Below are positions 63,761 through 64,000 of a stretch of DNA of 64,000 bases, piece by piece. The translations under genes were made by a program, and so were the position numbers. Numbering within the stretch: the first letter of the stretch is position 1; each line of letters opens with the position of its first letter. Origin of the DNA: Citrus sinensis (taxonomy: Eukaryota > Streptophyta > Magnoliopsida > Sapindales > Rutaceae). The notes below the pieces were generated by a model. It saw only the letters and a list, made by a program, of their open reading frames with translations, was not told the DNA's origin and did no database searches. The stretch covers positions 22,574,501 to 22,638,500 of the forward strand of contig NC_068561.1 in NCBI RefSeq assembly GCF_022201045.2, given 5' to 3'.

Positions 63761-64000
63761 TCACCGAATATACAAGTCTTTATAACTCAATGTTGCTAAA
63801 TGTACGATAAGGAGTTTCAAACTTTGGTTTTGTTGTGCTTCAGAATGGCCCTTCCCAGCAGCAGTGAATGGCATCTTATTGCTGGTGCTCGTTGGGGCAA
63901 GACACCCGAGAGTTATTGTTGTGCTTCCATCAGCTTTTGAGAATGGAAGAATCTTGGAAGGCTGTGAAAAAAAGTCTTCCAAACTGGAGAAACTACCGCC
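63761..64000 (-). CDS. C-terminal end of an unrecognised protein (gene continues beyond the window)
   Basis: A frame open to the right edge ends with TGA at 63761-63763. It reads GGSFSSLEDFFSQPSKILPF, then a Ser/Thr-rich stretch with TITLGCLAPTSTSNKMPF, then a basic tail. Codon use and composition look more gene-like than neighbouring frames, and no ATG is needed within the window. I do not recognise the family. It could be a real last exon, or chance; the part after about residue 60 may already be 3' UTR or intron. Confidence 0.4.
   Translation of the reverse strand, partial: GGSFSSLEDFFSQPSKILPFSKADGSTTITLGCLAPTSTSNKMPFTAAGKGHSEAQQNQSLKLLIVHLATLSYKDLYIR

Overview
This is nuclear DNA from a flowering plant, almost certainly a eudicot. 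Genes have many short GT-AG introns, non-coding DNA is very AT-rich, and every recognisable protein is a plant family. Solo LTR, SINE and MITE insertions have readable target-site duplications. I cannot prove the species; a rosid such as Citrus is only an impression. All exon models were built by hand from splice signals, reading-frame continuity, remembered family sequences and, for the duplicated genes, paralogue comparison.

Layout. 1-1507: 5' part of a CIP111/CDC48-type AAA ATPase gene (minus), running off the left edge. 2156-2840: a solo LTR with a 5-bp duplication, next to a decayed promoter-plus-start fragment of a PHO1 gene (about 2898-3290). 4483-12155: two intact tandem PHO1-type SPX-EXS phosphate exporter genes (minus). 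Their exon lengths match except for one intron present in only one copy. 12156-16312: gene-free, with two MITEs. 16313-20836: intact RWD-RBR (RNF14-like) ubiquitin ligase gene (minus). 21596-25907: its tandem duplicate, broken by two single-base frameshifts. 26.4-30.3 kb: a cyclin-B gene fragment, a Ty3/gypsy gag remnant and six essentially identical 405-bp tandem repeats. 30816-32961: B1-type cyclin gene (minus) with G2/M promoter motifs. 34662-41713: SCAB1-like actin-binding protein gene (minus), 12 coding exons and a leader intron. 42.5-54 kb: gene-poor, with two SINEs, a Tourist-like MITE and a near-perfect 99-bp palindrome. 55204-57652: beta-tubulin gene (plus) with a leader intron. 57.7-63.8 kb: no supported gene. 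63761-64000: the C-terminal end of an unrecognised reading frame (minus).

The genes are not one pathway. The main theme is tandem duplication followed by decay: PHO1 (two intact copies plus a promoter relic), RBR ligase (one intact, one dead) and cyclin B (one intact plus a fragment). Cyclin B and beta-tubulin both carry clusters of the AACGG core found in mitosis-specific promoters. No prokaryotic features were seen (CRISPR, operons, attachment sites), and no tRNA or rRNA gene was found.
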